A stretch of DNA of 64,000 bases from Rhizobium sp. NXC14 (GTDB lineage: Bacteria; Pseudomonadota; Alphaproteobacteria; Rhizobiales; Rhizobiaceae), in assembly GCF_002117485.1 (NCBI RefSeq), contig NZ_CP021030.1, positions 871,001-935,000 of the forward strand. The letters run 5' to 3'. This document shows, piece after piece, positions 38,189 through 47,303 of this stretch. The notes beneath the pieces are model-generated. The model was given only the letters and a program-made list of their open reading frames with translations, made no database searches and was not told where the DNA came from. A program made the position numbers and the translations under genes. Positions within the stretch are counted from its first letter, which is position 1. Every line of letters begins with the position of its first letter.

Positions 38189-39106
38189 TCAATTCGGCCA
38201 GATGGCTTCGGCGGCTGCCGATAGGCCGCGGCGCACGGCCGCGTCGGCGTCGATGGCGGTGAAGGCAAGGGAGAGGGTGTTGAAGGCCTGCTCATAGAGC
38301 GCCTGCAGGCGTCCGGAGGCGACGAGGGTGATGCCAGTGCCGTTGGCGGCATCCTGCAGCGCGCCGGCAATTTCGAGGCCGATCAGCGTGCCGGAGAGCC
38401 GGGCCTGCGCGGCCGCGGCGGAGATCCCGTGCAGCAGCTGGCCCGAACGGGCGGCAAACAGCAGATTGGAGGCAAGTGCGGGACGCGCAAAGGCCGCCGA
38501 TACGGCCGCTTCGAAGGCAGCCGCATCCGCCGGCTGTTGTTCGGCACCTGCCACGGCATGCGACAGGATCGTGTTTTTGCTGATCACGTCGAAAAGTTCG
38601 CCGGTCATGAAAGTCGAAAAGCCGGCGACCTTGCCGTCCGCGACATGCACCCATTTCGAATGCGTGCCGGGCATGCAGACTGCCTGCGCCGCGGAGTTCG
38701 CGCGGCCGAGCGAGCCGAGAAGCTGGGTCTCCTCGCCGCGCATGACATCGGGCCTCGCCACATCCCGCTGGGCAAGGCCCGGCAGGATGCGGATGTCACG
38801 GCTTTCACCCGGCACGCGGACCGCCGCGGTGAGGATCGAGGCGAGCGGCGCCGGCACGTCGATATAGCCGGCTTCGACCCAGCCCTGCCTTGCACCGGCC
38901 ATGCCGCAGACGATGACAGGCAGGCCTTCCGGCGCTTCGACAGCGGCGAGATGTCCTGACAGCACGGTGGAAAAGCCGATCTTGGCCGCGCTCGTCATGC
39001 CTTCACCGCTGCGGCGTTCGGCAAGGATGCCGCCGTCCCTGTCGATCAGCCAGAGCCGGAAACTGCTGGTGCCCCAGTCCACCGCGACGTAAGCGGGATT
39101 AGCCAT
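38189..39106 (-). CDS. dgoK: 2-dehydro-3-deoxygalactonokinase
   Basis: A 305-residue sugar-acid kinase of the DgoK family that phosphorylates KDGal at O6. The N-terminal phosphate-binding segment is VAVDWGTSSFRLWLIDRDGG, and GMAGARQGWVEAGYIDVP, LLGSL and MPGTHSKWVHV are family hallmarks. The start overlaps the SDR stop by one base (TAATG), showing translational coupling. The product is the substrate of the following aldolase gene. Confidence 0.93.
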   Translation of the reverse strand: MANPAYVAVDWGTSSFRLWLIDRDGGILAERRSGEGMTSAAKIGFSTVLSGHLAAVEAPEGLPVIVCGMAGARQGWVEAGYIDVPAPLASILTAAVRVPGESRDIRILPGLAQRDVARPDVMRGEETQLLGSLGRANSAAQAVCMPGTHSKWVHVADGKVAGFSTFMTGELFDVISKNTILSHAVAGAEQQPADAAAFEAAVSAAFARPALASNLLFAARSGQLLHGISAAAAQARLSGTLIGLEIAGALQDAANGTGITLVASGRLQALYEQAFNTLSLAFTAIDADAAVRRGLSAAAEAIWPN

Positions 39107-39876
39107 TACAAAACGCCTCCATCGACGATCAGGGACTGAGCGGTCATCGCAGCCGCGCAGTCGGATGCAAGAAACAGGCAGGGACCGACGATGGCATCCG
39201 CCTTGAGCGGGAATTTCAGGCATTGCTGCTCGACCGAGCGGGCGATGCTTTCCTCGGTGAGCCACAGCTGCATCTGCCGTTCGGTGACGACCATGCCGGG
39301 CAGAATGCAGTTCACCCGGATATTTTCCGGCCCGAGCCGGCCGGCCATGCTCTTCGTCAGTCCGACGACCGCCGCCTTCGCCGCCGCATAGGAAGGAAAG
39401 CCGCCCATGTTCAGCTTGAAGGCGATCGATGACATATTGACGATCGCGCCGCCGCCGGCTGCCCGCATCGACGGCGCCACCGCCTGCGAGGTGAAGAACA
39501 CATGCCGCAGATTGACCGCCTGATTGTTGTCCCAATAGGCCTCGGTCACCGCGTCGAATTCGTGGCGGTCATCCCACGCTGCATTGTTGACAAGCACGCG
39601 GATCGGCCCGGATGTCTGAACGACGACATCGACCGTGCGCCGGATCGCCTCGATGTCGCGCAGGTCGGCATGGTGGAAGAGCACCGGATGCACCGTTTCC
39701 CGCGACAGTCTTTCCGCGAGTTCGCTGCCGGCCGTCTCGGCAATGTCGATGAAGGAGACCTTGGCGCCCTGGCGTGCGAAACCTTCGACGATCGCGGCAC
39801 CGATGCCCGATCCGCCGCCGGTCACGAGCACGGCGCGATCTTTGAACTCGGGAAATTGTGCTGCCACTGCGCTCAC
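39106..39876 (-). CDS. SDR oxidoreductase, probable sugar dehydrogenase
   Basis: A 256-residue classical SDR: VLVTGGGSGIGAAIVEGF near residue 16, LVNNAAWDD near 93, the serine in IVNMSSIAF near 143, YAAAKAAVVGL (Tyr-x-x-x-Lys) near 157, and C-terminal LIVDGGVL. As the first gene of the dgoK-dgoA-lactonase operon it probably oxidises galactose or a related aldose to its lactone. The start is taken as GTG at 39876 because GGGAGGGAGGAAAA lies just upstream on the minus strand, and the alternative ATG at 39903 would make that ribosome site part of the coding sequence and overlap a likely operator. Confidence 0.88.
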   Translation of the reverse strand: MSAVAAQFPEFKDRAVLVTGGGSGIGAAIVEGFARQGAKVSFIDIAETAGSELAERLSRETVHPVLFHHADLRDIEAIRRTVDVVVQTSGPIRVLVNNAAWDDRHEFDAVTEAYWDNNQAVNLRHVFFTSQAVAPSMRAAGGGAIVNMSSIAFKLNMGGFPSYAAAKAAVVGLTKSMAGRLGPENIRVNCILPGMVVTERQMQLWLTEESIARSVEQQCLKFPLKADAIVGPCLFLASDCAAAMTAQSLIVDGGVL

Positions 39877-39896
39877 CGTTTTCCTCCCTCCCAGAT

Positions 39897-39941
39897 GTTC
39901 CATTATTCGGAACTTAATTTGACTATGTGGAATTATCGGAT
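39897..39941. promoter_or_regulatory. Candidate IclR-type operator region
   Basis: In the divergent region, GTTCC (39897-39901) faces GGAAC (39909-39913) around a 7-base AT-rich centre. About 15 bases further on, TGTGGAATTATCGGAT repeats the GGAA-TTAT-CGGA elements. IclR regulators usually bind AT-rich palindromes with TTCC/GGAA arms close to a divergent operon. The assignment rests on position and symmetry. Confidence 0.5.
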
Positions 39942-40006
39942 TATGCTGGTCTTCCTGTCAAGGGCGCACGCTCGCCGGCGCGGATCGATTCGATGGCACA
40001 TAGACA

Positions 40007-40801
40007 ATGACTTCAGGCGACGGCATGGCCCAGGCCCGCGAGACCGGCACCCTCGGCAAATTGATGGTTCTCCTCGATCTCGTCACCCATGCGGATACGC
40101 CCCTACGCTTCACCGATATCCTGACGCTCGCCGGCCAGCCGCGCGGCACGCTGCATCGCCAGCTCAGCCACTTGGTGGAGGAGGGGCTGCTGGAGCTCGA
40201 TGGCGACGGCCGGTATGCGCCGGGCCTGCGCCTGCTCGATTTTGCCGCGCGCAGCTGGGCGCGCAACGAATTTCGTCTGATTGCCGAACCGCATTTGGCC
40301 GAACTCCAGCAGGCGACCGGCGAGACGGTGCATCTCGGCGTTCTCAGGGGACAGTCGATCATCTATCTCGACAAGGTCGAAGGCCGCCAGCCGGTGCGCA
40401 TGTATTCGCAGATCGGCAACGCATCACCATGCTACTGCACCGGCGTCGGCAAGGCCGCCCTGTCGCTGCTGCCGACAGAAAGTCTGGCCGACGTCCTCGC
40501 CAGCCTGAGCTTCACCCGGTTTACTGCCGCGACCCATGTCTCGGCTGAAACGCTAGCCGCCGAAATCCGCGAGATCGCCAATCAGGGTTATGCTTTCGAC
40601 TGCGAGGAGCACGAGGCCGGCATCCGCTGCGTCGCCGCACCCGTCTGGTCGGAGGATCGAACCTTTATCGGCGGCATTTCGATTACCGGGCCGGCCTATC
40701 GCTTGTCGATGGAACTTCTGCACCAATGGGCCGTTCCCGTTAAGCTGGCGGCGGGAAAGATCATGGAAGGCATGCGTGTCCGTCTCGGCCCGCGCCGCTG
40801 A
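40007..40801 (+). CDS. IclR family transcriptional regulator
   Basis: A 264-residue regulator. The N-terminal winged helix (residues about 14-75; FTDILTLAGQPRGTLHRQLS is the recognition part) is followed by the ligand-binding GAF-like domain with GETVHLGVLRGQSIIYLDKV, CYCTGVGKAALSLLP and YAFDCEEHEAGIRCVAAPV. It is divergent from the SDR-dgoK-dgoA-lactonase operon and most likely controls it in response to a sugar acid such as KDGal or galactonate. The in-frame ATG at 40025 (MAQARETGTLGKL) is an alternative start. Confidence 0.9.
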   Translation: MTSGDGMAQARETGTLGKLMVLLDLVTHADTPLRFTDILTLAGQPRGTLHRQLSHLVEEGLLELDGDGRYAPGLRLLDFAARSWARNEFRLIAEPHLAELQQATGETVHLGVLRGQSIIYLDKVEGRQPVRMYSQIGNASPCYCTGVGKAALSLLPTESLADVLASLSFTRFTAATHVSAETLAAEIREIANQGYAFDCEEHEAGIRCVAAPVWSEDRTFIGGISITGPAYRLSMELLHQWAVPVKLAAGKIMEGMRVRLGPRR

Positions 40802-41061
40802 CGGGACAGTCATCTGCCGTACCATTGCTGGACGTGATCTGCGGAGCATGCTTATGACGAGCGCGATATGAGCTTTCAAGCGAATCGGGACAACTGTTGC
40901 GCGAAAAATTGCACTCAATCATGGGCCATACGCGGAACGCCGAGTGCCGAGCCCATTTTTGTCCAACCAGAGATCGTAATTTCCTGATACAGTCCAACCA
41001 ACTGCGGCGGCAGAATTCGCGTGGGATTTCCCGACTGCTGTGTCGAAGATGAAGAAATGTG

Positions 41062-41796
41062 ATGGCACCCTTGTCACAGGCATCCACTGAAGAAGACGAT
41101 TATATCAACGAAATCGCCGGCCTGAAGACGCAGTTCGATATTTTCCGTTTCTTGAAACGCGTCACGGAAGCCTATCGCAGTCGCGTCTTCATGGTTCTCA
41201 ACTTGCCGCCGATCACCTCTCTCGACCTGCAGGCCAACACCGTCATCACCAGTTGGCCGGCCGAGCTTCTGGCGCTCTACGACCAGGAAGCGCTGATGGT
41301 GAACAGCCCGGTTTTAAGGCGGCTTAGAACATCGACGCGGCCTTTCTTTTACGACATGTCGCGGGAGGCCTGGGCGCGGGACGACGGCAAGTCCGTCCTG
41401 GTCACGGGGTTGTTCGAGCGTTTCAGGATGATACGCGGCGCCTATTTCCCAACCCACGAGGCCTCCGGCCTGCGCGGTGCCGTCTCCTTCTCCGGCGACC
41501 GCGAACCCTTCAGCGCCGCCGAAATGCGCGAGCTTTGTTATATCGCCATCCATGTCTTTGACAGGCTTGCCGAAATCCGCAACCTCGATACGCGCATGAC
41601 GGATTCGCTAACCGACCGAGAGATCGACTGCCTCAACTGGACGGCGGCCGGTAAGACCAGCGCCGAGATTGCCGAAATCCTCACGCTGTCGGAGCATACG
41701 GTCAATCATTACCTCAACCGCGCCACCAAGAAGCTCGACACGGTCAACCGCACCCAGGCGGTCGCCAAGGCACTGCGGATCGGCCTGATCAAATAA
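41062..41796 (+). CDS. LuxR-type solo transcriptional regulator
   Basis: A 244-residue protein. The N-terminal part (residues about 15-165) resembles an autoinducer-binding domain (WPAELLALYDQEALMVNSPV), but the conserved Asp before Pro is an Asn-Ser, so acyl-homoserine-lactone binding is doubtful. The C-terminal GerE/LuxR helix-turn-helix is clear: LTDREIDCLNWTAAGKTSAE and LSEHTVNHYLNRATKKL. No luxI-like synthase is nearby. An ATG at 41062 with GAAG seven bases upstream is preferred; a GTG sits immediately before it at 41059. Confidence 0.88.
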   Translation: MAPLSQASTEEDDYINEIAGLKTQFDIFRFLKRVTEAYRSRVFMVLNLPPITSLDLQANTVITSWPAELLALYDQEALMVNSPVLRRLRTSTRPFFYDMSREAWARDDGKSVLVTGLFERFRMIRGAYFPTHEASGLRGAVSFSGDREPFSAAEMRELCYIAIHVFDRLAEIRNLDTRMTDSLTDREIDCLNWTAAGKTSAEIAEILTLSEHTVNHYLNRATKKLDTVNRTQAVAKALRIGLIK

Positions 41797-42410
41797 GTCG
41801 CAAAGATGGCGGCGCGCCGTGGCCGTCCGCTCAGCGCTTAGGCAGAACCGGGATGTTGCCGCGGCGCTTCTCGGCGCTTTTCCCGATTTTTTCATCTGGC
41901 ACGCTTTCTGCATCTCCTTTGCCAGAGGTCCAGAGGGGACTTTGATGACCAGCGCCAGGAAATGGCGCGGCCGACACACCGCTGCCCGACGCCGACGCCG
42001 CTTCTCTCCCGGCCTTCGGCGTCGGTGGCGGTTGTTGCCTTTTGGCACCGCTTCTTGCGGAGCTGTTTACGATTTCCCCTTCCCGGTCACTTTTCACTGG
42101 CCTTTTTTTCGGCTTGCGCTAATTCGCCCCGCATTGCGCCGGTTCTTGGGGAGAGAGACCGTTGCGGCCATCAGGGCGAGAAGCCCGGCGGACTTGATGG
42201 CCGCAGCGGATTCGCGGGATCCCCGCCGGCGTTTTCGCAGCCGGCAAATTGATTTTCCTCCCGATGATTTTGTTTGGCGAAGACGTGCGGCTCCACTATC
42301 TCTACCGCATGATTTCATCCCTTGGTCGGAATCGGCCGAGGCTAAAATCATGTGCGCGCCTCGAAAGACGCGTGGCGCCGTAGTCTGCGAGAAAAAGCAA
42401 TGAGGGTGGA
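41797..42410. other. Gap of 614 bases without a recognisable gene
   Basis: No known protein, RNA or repeat is recognised. Two minus-strand frames, 42094-42351 (85 codons) and 41831-42097 (GTG start, 88 codons), overlap by four bases as GTGA. The second ends RRGNIPVLPKR, which looks more like a real C-terminus than most shadow frames, and the first has one hydrophobic stretch (SAGLLALMAATVSL). A plus-strand frame, 41819-42403, is Arg-rich and looks spurious. I would not call any of these genes without conservation data. Confidence 0.4.
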
Positions 42411-43580
42411 ATGACCGACGTCACCAAGGAACAGGTTCTCGAAACGCTGAAGACCGTGCGCGGACCGGATCTCGAACACGACATCGTCTCGCTCGGCATG
42501 GTCTCCGATGTCTTCATCTCCGACGGCAAGGTCTATTTTTCCATCACCGTTCCGGCCGAACGCGCCAAGGAGCTGGAGCCGATGCGGCTCGCCGCCGAGC
42601 GCGTCATCAAGGAGATGCCGGGTGTCAAGGGTGCGCTCGTCACGCTGACGGCGGACAAGAAGGCGGCCGCCGCGGCGCCCGCTGCCCGCCCGGCCCCGAA
42701 CCCGCCCCACGGTCATGCCGGTCATGATCATGGGAGCCACGCGCATGCGCCGCAGCAACAGCCGCCCCGCGCCGGCAAGATCGGTGTCCCCGGTATCGGC
42801 GCCATCATTGCCGTCGCCTCCGGCAAGGGCGGTGTCGGCAAGTCCACCACCGCCGTCAACCTGGCGCTCGGCCTGCTCGCCAACGGTCTCCGGGTCGGCA
42901 TTCTCGATGCCGATATTTACGGCCCGTCAATGCCGCGGCTCTTGAAGATCTCCGGCCGCCCGACGCAGATCGATGGCCGTATCATCAATCCGATGGAGAA
43001 TTACGGCCTCAAGGTCATGTCGATGGGTTTCCTCGTCGACGAGGAGACGGCGATGATCTGGCGCGGACCGATGGTCCAGTCTGCCCTGATGCAGATGCTG
43101 CGCGAAGTGGCATGGGGCGAGCTCGACGTTCTCGTCGTCGACATGCCGCCCGGCACCGGCGATGCGCAATTGACGATGGCCCAGCAGGTGCCGCTTGCCG
43201 GCGCCGTCATCGTTTCCACGCCGCAGGATCTCGCCCTGATCGATGCCCGCAAGGGCCTCAACATGTTCCGCAAGGTCGAGGTGCCGGTTCTCGGCATCGT
43301 CGAAAACATGAGCTATTTCATAGCGCCCGACACCGGCACCCGCTACGACATTTTCGGTCATGGCGGCGCCCGCAAGGAGGCCGAGCGCATCGGCGTGCCC
43401 TTCCTCGGCGAAGTGCCGCTGACGATGAACATCCGCGAAACGTCCGATGCCGGCACGCCGCTCGTCGCCTCCGATCCGAACGGCGTCGTCGCCGGCATCT
43501 ATCGCGGCATCGCTGCCAAGGTGTGGCAGCAGCTCGGCGGCCAGCCCCAGCGCGCGGCGCCGGCGATCGTCTTTGAATGA
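42411..43580 (+). CDS. mrp: Mrp/ApbC family iron-sulfur cluster carrier ATPase
   Basis: A 389-residue P-loop ATPase that carries and inserts Fe-S clusters. An N-terminal MIP18/DUF59 domain (residues about 5-85) is joined by a His/Gly/Pro-rich linker (HGHAGHDHGSHAHAPQQQ, about 103-120) to the deviant Walker A motif ASGKGGVGKSTTAVNLA near residue 140, followed by LDADIYGPSMPRL and VDMPPGTGDAQLTM. The Cys-x-x-Cys seen in many Mrp proteins near the C-terminal side is not present in the usual place (ENMSYFIAPDTGTRY). The function as carrier is therefore by family, not by residue. GAGGGTGGA precedes the ATG. Confidence 0.92.
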   Translation: MTDVTKEQVLETLKTVRGPDLEHDIVSLGMVSDVFISDGKVYFSITVPAERAKELEPMRLAAERVIKEMPGVKGALVTLTADKKAAAAAPAARPAPNPPHGHAGHDHGSHAHAPQQQPPRAGKIGVPGIGAIIAVASGKGGVGKSTTAVNLALGLLANGLRVGILDADIYGPSMPRLLKISGRPTQIDGRIINPMENYGLKVMSMGFLVDEETAMIWRGPMVQSALMQMLREVAWGELDVLVVDMPPGTGDAQLTMAQQVPLAGAVIVSTPQDLALIDARKGLNMFRKVEVPVLGIVENMSYFIAPDTGTRYDIFGHGGARKEAERIGVPFLGEVPLTMNIRETSDAGTPLVASDPNGVVAGIYRGIAAKVWQQLGGQPQRAAPAIVFE

Positions 43581-44031
43581 CGTCTCTGTTTATGGGCAGG
43601 ACTTCCGGGCCGGAGCGCATGACAGCAAAGCGCTGAAGCGCCGAATCACCGTTGCGACCACCTCGAATTGTGCGGGAAATGTGGTGAAAAGCCGCGCTTC
43701 ACGGAAGATGTCTTGATTATTTCACGGCTTTGCTTCATATGCCGCGGCGCCATGATGGCATTGCTGCAGATGCTCAATGACGGCCGTCTTCGTTTCGAAG
43801 GTCCCGGACCGCCTGCAAGGTCGAAGGGATTGGTAACTGCGATGCGGTGGAGCACAATGCGCATGCTGGCTTTCGAGGCCGGATGCAGCCGGAGTTGTAT
43901 GAACTTTCTTGATCCGCTTCCGTTTGGGCCTGGAACGAGCCACCCTCGCATTGCCGCGATGGCGGACGGATGGAAAGGCTTGCAATGAAGATGATGACCG
44001 CGAAGTGTCGTGAGCATCGGAGACGCTGCCG
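43581..44031. other. Gap of about 450 bases without a supported gene
   Basis: Short frames on both strands (for example 43668-43988 plus, 43646-44017 minus) have unusual composition (many Met, Cys, Arg) and no ribosome sites or domains. No hairpin with T run, tRNA or repeat was recognised. It probably carries the promoter of the corA-kup pair. Confidence 0.45.
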
Positions 44032-45006
44032 GTGATCACCGCTTACCGTTCCAATTGCAAATCGGTCGAGATCCGCGATCTCTCGCAGCCGGCATCCTTT
44101 CCCGAGGATGTCGTCTGGATCGATATGCTCGAGCCGAGCCGCGAGGAGGAGCTTTATGTCGAGAAGGTTCTCGGCATCGAGGTCCCGACTCGCGACGATC
44201 TCAAGGACATCGAACCGTCGGCTCGCCTTTATATCGAAAACGACGCCGTCTTCATGACCGCTTCGCTCGTCTGGAAGGCGGACACCGACGCGCCGACGCT
44301 GACCGATGTCGCTTTCATCCTGGCCGGAAACCGCCTGGTCACCATCCGCTACGCCCAACCGAAATCCTTTGCGCTGTTCATCGCCGCCCTTCACCGGCTG
44401 CCGGAAAACTGGCGCAGCGGCGCGGCCCTTCTCGCCAAGCTGCTGGAGACGATCGTCGACCGGACCGCCGAAATCCTCGAAACCTCCGTCTCGCGCATCG
44501 ACATCTTGTCGACGCATGTCTTCGGCAGGGCGAATAAGGTCCGCAAGCCTTCGAACTACCTCGAGCAGAAATTGCGCGATATCGCCGGTCATCACCGCAT
44601 GATCAGCAAGCTGCGCGACAGTCTCGGCTCGCTTTCCCGGCTTCTGACGTTCTTTTACACGGTCCCGGCGATCCAGCAGGACCGCGAGGCGAAGGAGCTC
44701 TGCCGCACCGTCTCGCGCGATATTCAATCGCTGTCGGAGCATGCCTCCTTTGTCGCCGGCAACATCACCTTCCTGCTCGACGCCTCACTCGGCCTCATCA
44801 ACATCGAACAGAACTCGATCATCAAGATTTTCTCGATCGCCTCCGTCGTGTTCCTGCCGCCGACATTGGTCGCTTCCATCTATGGCATGAATTTTCAGGT
44901 CATGCCGGAACTGGCCTGGGCGGCGGGTTATCCCTATTCGCTGGCCTTGATGGTAATATCAGCCGTCATCCCCTTTTTCTTTTTTCGCTGGAAAGGCTGG
45001 CTCTGA
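44032..45006 (+). CDS. corA: CorA family magnesium/cobalt transporter
   Basis: A 324-residue divalent cation channel. A large cytoplasmic alpha/beta domain with long helices (residues 1-255) is followed by two transmembrane helices with the signature YGMNFQVMPEL near residue 292 between them (IFSIASVVFLPPTLVASI, then YSLALMVISAVIPFFFF). The start is GTG at 44032, with GGAG about 12 bases upstream. Same-strand kup follows after 18 bases, so the two cation transporters are probably cotranscribed. Confidence 0.92.
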   Translation: MITAYRSNCKSVEIRDLSQPASFPEDVVWIDMLEPSREEELYVEKVLGIEVPTRDDLKDIEPSARLYIENDAVFMTASLVWKADTDAPTLTDVAFILAGNRLVTIRYAQPKSFALFIAALHRLPENWRSGAALLAKLLETIVDRTAEILETSVSRIDILSTHVFGRANKVRKPSNYLEQKLRDIAGHHRMISKLRDSLGSLSRLLTFFYTVPAIQQDREAKELCRTVSRDIQSLSEHASFVAGNITFLLDASLGLINIEQNSIIKIFSIASVVFLPPTLVASIYGMNFQVMPELAWAAGYPYSLALMVISAVIPFFFFRWKGWL

Positions 45007-45024
45007 AGAGCCTGTTGAAATTTC

Positions 45025-46923
45025 ATGTCCGAAGAGAGCGATCCGCACGAACGCCACATGACGCCGCGCAAGCTGTTCTATCTCGCGCTCGGTTCCGTTG
45101 GTGTCGTCTACGGCGATATCGGCACGAGCCCGCTCTACGCATTCCGCGAAGCGCTGAAGCCCGTCGCCCATGACGGCGTCACCCGTTTCGAGATCATCAG
45201 TCTTATTTCCCTGATGATCTGGGCGCTGACCATTATCGTCACCATCAAATACGTCCTCTTCCTGCTGCGCGCCGACAACGACGGTGAGGGCGGCACGCTG
45301 TCGCTGCTCGCCCTTCTGATGAAGACCGCCAACGGCCATACCGCACTGCTGATGCTGCTCGGACTGATGGGCGCTGCCCTGTTCCTCGGCGATGCGATGA
45401 TCACGCCGGCACTTTCGGTGCTGTCGGCGGTCGAAGGTCTGAAACTCGTCACGCCCAGCCTGGCGGAATATATCGTGCCGATCTCGGTGGTGATCCTGGC
45501 GCTGCTCTTCGTCGTGCAATCGCGCGGCACCGGCGCCGTCGCCAAGTTCTTCGGGCCGATCACTGCTCTCTGGTTCCTCGTCATGGCCGCCGCCGGCATC
45601 TCCCATATCTCGGACGATTTCGGCATCCTCGCCGCCTTCAACCCCTATTATGCTGTCAGCTTCCTGCTGCATGAGGGCTTTTACGGCGTCGTCGTGCTCG
45701 GTGCCGTCTTCCTGACCGTAACGGGTGCCGAGGCGCTTTATGCCGACCTCGGCCATTTCGGCCGCCGCCCGATTCAATGGGCCTGGTTCCTGCTGGTGTT
45801 TCCGGCGCTGACGCTGAATTATCTCGGGCAGGGTGCGCTCGTCCTCGGCAATCCGATGACGATGTCCGACCCCTTCTATCTGATGTATCCGCAATGGGCG
45901 TTGCTGCCGGTCGTCATCCTGGCGACGGCGGCGACGATCATCGCCAGCCAGGCCGTCATAACGGGCGCCTTTTCGCTGGTGCGCCAGGGCATCAACCTCG
46001 GCTTCCTGCCGCGCATGGAAATCCTTTTCACCTCAGAAACCAACACGGGACAGATCTTCGTGCCGTCGGTCAACGCCGTGCTGTTCTTCGGCGTCATCTT
46101 CCTGGTGCTGAGCTTCAAGACCTCGGACGCATTGGCGACCGCCTACGGCATCTCAGTCACCGGCGCCATGGTCGTCACCTCGATCATGGCCTTCGAATTC
46201 GTCCGCGCACGCTGGAACTGGTCGCTGCCGGTCGCCGTGATCGCGCTCGCGCCACTCGTCGTGCTGGAAATGATCTTCCTCGGCGCCAACCTTCTGAAGA
46301 TCCACGATGGCGGCTATATCCCGATCCTGATCGCCACCGCCTTTACCGTCGTCATGTGGACCTGGCGCCGCGGCACCGCGATCCTGATGGAGAAGACCCG
46401 GCACACCGATATTCCGCTCGCTTCCTTCGTCAGTTCCATCGAGCGCAAGAGCGAGCATTCGCCGGCCCAGGTTCCGGGCACGGCGATCTTCCTGACCAGC
46501 GATCCGGAATCGGCCCCCGCCGCCCTGCTGCACAATCTCAAGCACAACCACGTGCTTCACGACCGCAACGTCATCCTGACGATCCGCACCGTCAATAAGC
46601 CGCGGGTGGCGAGCCAGGACCGCTACAAGGTCGAGCAGATTTCCCCGCGTTTCTCCCGTGTCGAACTGCTGTTCGGCTTCATGGAATCGCAGAACGTCTC
46701 GCAGGCGCTCGCGACGCTGCGCAAGACCGGACTGAAGTTCGACATCATGTCGACCTCCTTCTATCTCGGCCGTCGCAAGCTGGTGCCGGATGCCAAGTCG
46801 GGCATGCCCTACTGGCAGGACCGGCTCTACATCGCGCTGGCCAACGCCGCCGCCAACCCCTCGGACTATTTCCGCCTGCCGGCCAACCGGGTGGTGGAGC
46901 TGGGCTCGCACGTTATTATTTGA
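45025..46923 (+). CDS. kup: Low-affinity potassium uptake protein Kup
   Basis: A 632-residue K+:H+ symporter of the KUP/HAK family. The N-terminal signature [20 protein letters not shown], about 12 hydrophobic helices to residue 460, [16 protein letters not shown] near residue 230 and a hydrophilic C-terminal domain are typical. It probably handles K+ uptake, especially at low pH or in osmotic stress. It follows corA closely. Rhizobial genomes often hold more than one kup copy. Confidence 0.95.
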   Translation: MSEESDPHERHMTPRKLFYLALGSVGVVYGDIGTSPLYAFREALKPVAHDGVTRFEIISLISLMIWALTIIVTIKYVLFLLRADNDGEGGTLSLLALLMKTANGHTALLMLLGLMGAALFLGDAMITPALSVLSAVEGLKLVTPSLAEYIVPISVVILALLFVVQSRGTGAVAKFFGPITALWFLVMAAAGISHISDDFGILAAFNPYYAVSFLLHEGFYGVVVLGAVFLTVTGAEALYADLGHFGRRPIQWAWFLLVFPALTLNYLGQGALVLGNPMTMSDPFYLMYPQWALLPVVILATAATIIASQAVITGAFSLVRQGINLGFLPRMEILFTSETNTGQIFVPSVNAVLFFGVIFLVLSFKTSDALATAYGISVTGAMVVTSIMAFEFVRARWNWSLPVAVIALAPLVVLEMIFLGANLLKIHDGGYIPILIATAFTVVMWTWRRGTAILMEKTRHTDIPLASFVSSIERKSEHSPAQVPGTAIFLTSDPESAPAALLHNLKHNHVLHDRNVILTIRTVNKPRVASQDRYKVEQISPRFSRVELLFGFMESQNVSQALATLRKTGLKFDIMSTSFYLGRRKLVPDAKSGMPYWQDRLYIALANAAANPSDYFRLPANRVVELGSHVII

Positions 46924-46987
46924 TGGATGGGAAGTGATTGCTGACGTCAGCGCCCGCGCTTTGGATTTGCCCTTCCGCCACCTAAGG

Positions 46988-47087
46988 TCCGTCATGCTCG
47001 GCCTTGAGCTGCCTTGAGCCGAGCATCCACACCGCACCCACCAGCAGCTGAGGCATGGGTCCGCGGCTCAAGGCCGAGGACGACGGA
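46988..47087. repeat. Rhizobiales intergenic palindromic element
   Basis: Left arm TCCGTCATGCTCGGCCTTGAG (46988-47008, 21 bases of which 19 pair) faces the right arm ending at 47087, about 58 bases apart. Inside it, ATGCTCGGC also pairs with GCCGAGCAT (46994-47002 with 47018-47026). The motif of alternating ATGCTCGG/CTCAAG/CCGAG and ATCCACACC is widespread in Rhizobiales intergenic DNA. The remaining parts of the 46924-47303 gap hold no gene. It follows kup and could help define its transcript end, though no T run follows. Confidence 0.65.
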
Positions 47088-47303
47088 GATTGGGGATTCG
47101 TTGCCGTCGAACTCGCCCCGCAGGTTCAGGTCAACAGGCATAGCGCCACCACGAGCGCAGCGGCTCCTGGTGGACGAAGTTATCAGCCATATTAGAACAT
47201 CCAAAAACTCACACTGCTACTTTCCGGCACGCCTCGTTAACCAGACATCAAGGTTAATGAGAGATTTTCGATAGCATGTTCCCGCGTTCCATGCCCGGAG
47301 TTC

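Noticed and set aside
41819..42403. A 194-codon plus-strand frame between the LuxR-type gene and mrp
   Set aside because: It is extremely rich in Arg, Phe, Pro and Ala, has no domain and no ribosome site; treated as a gap with low-confidence alternatives.
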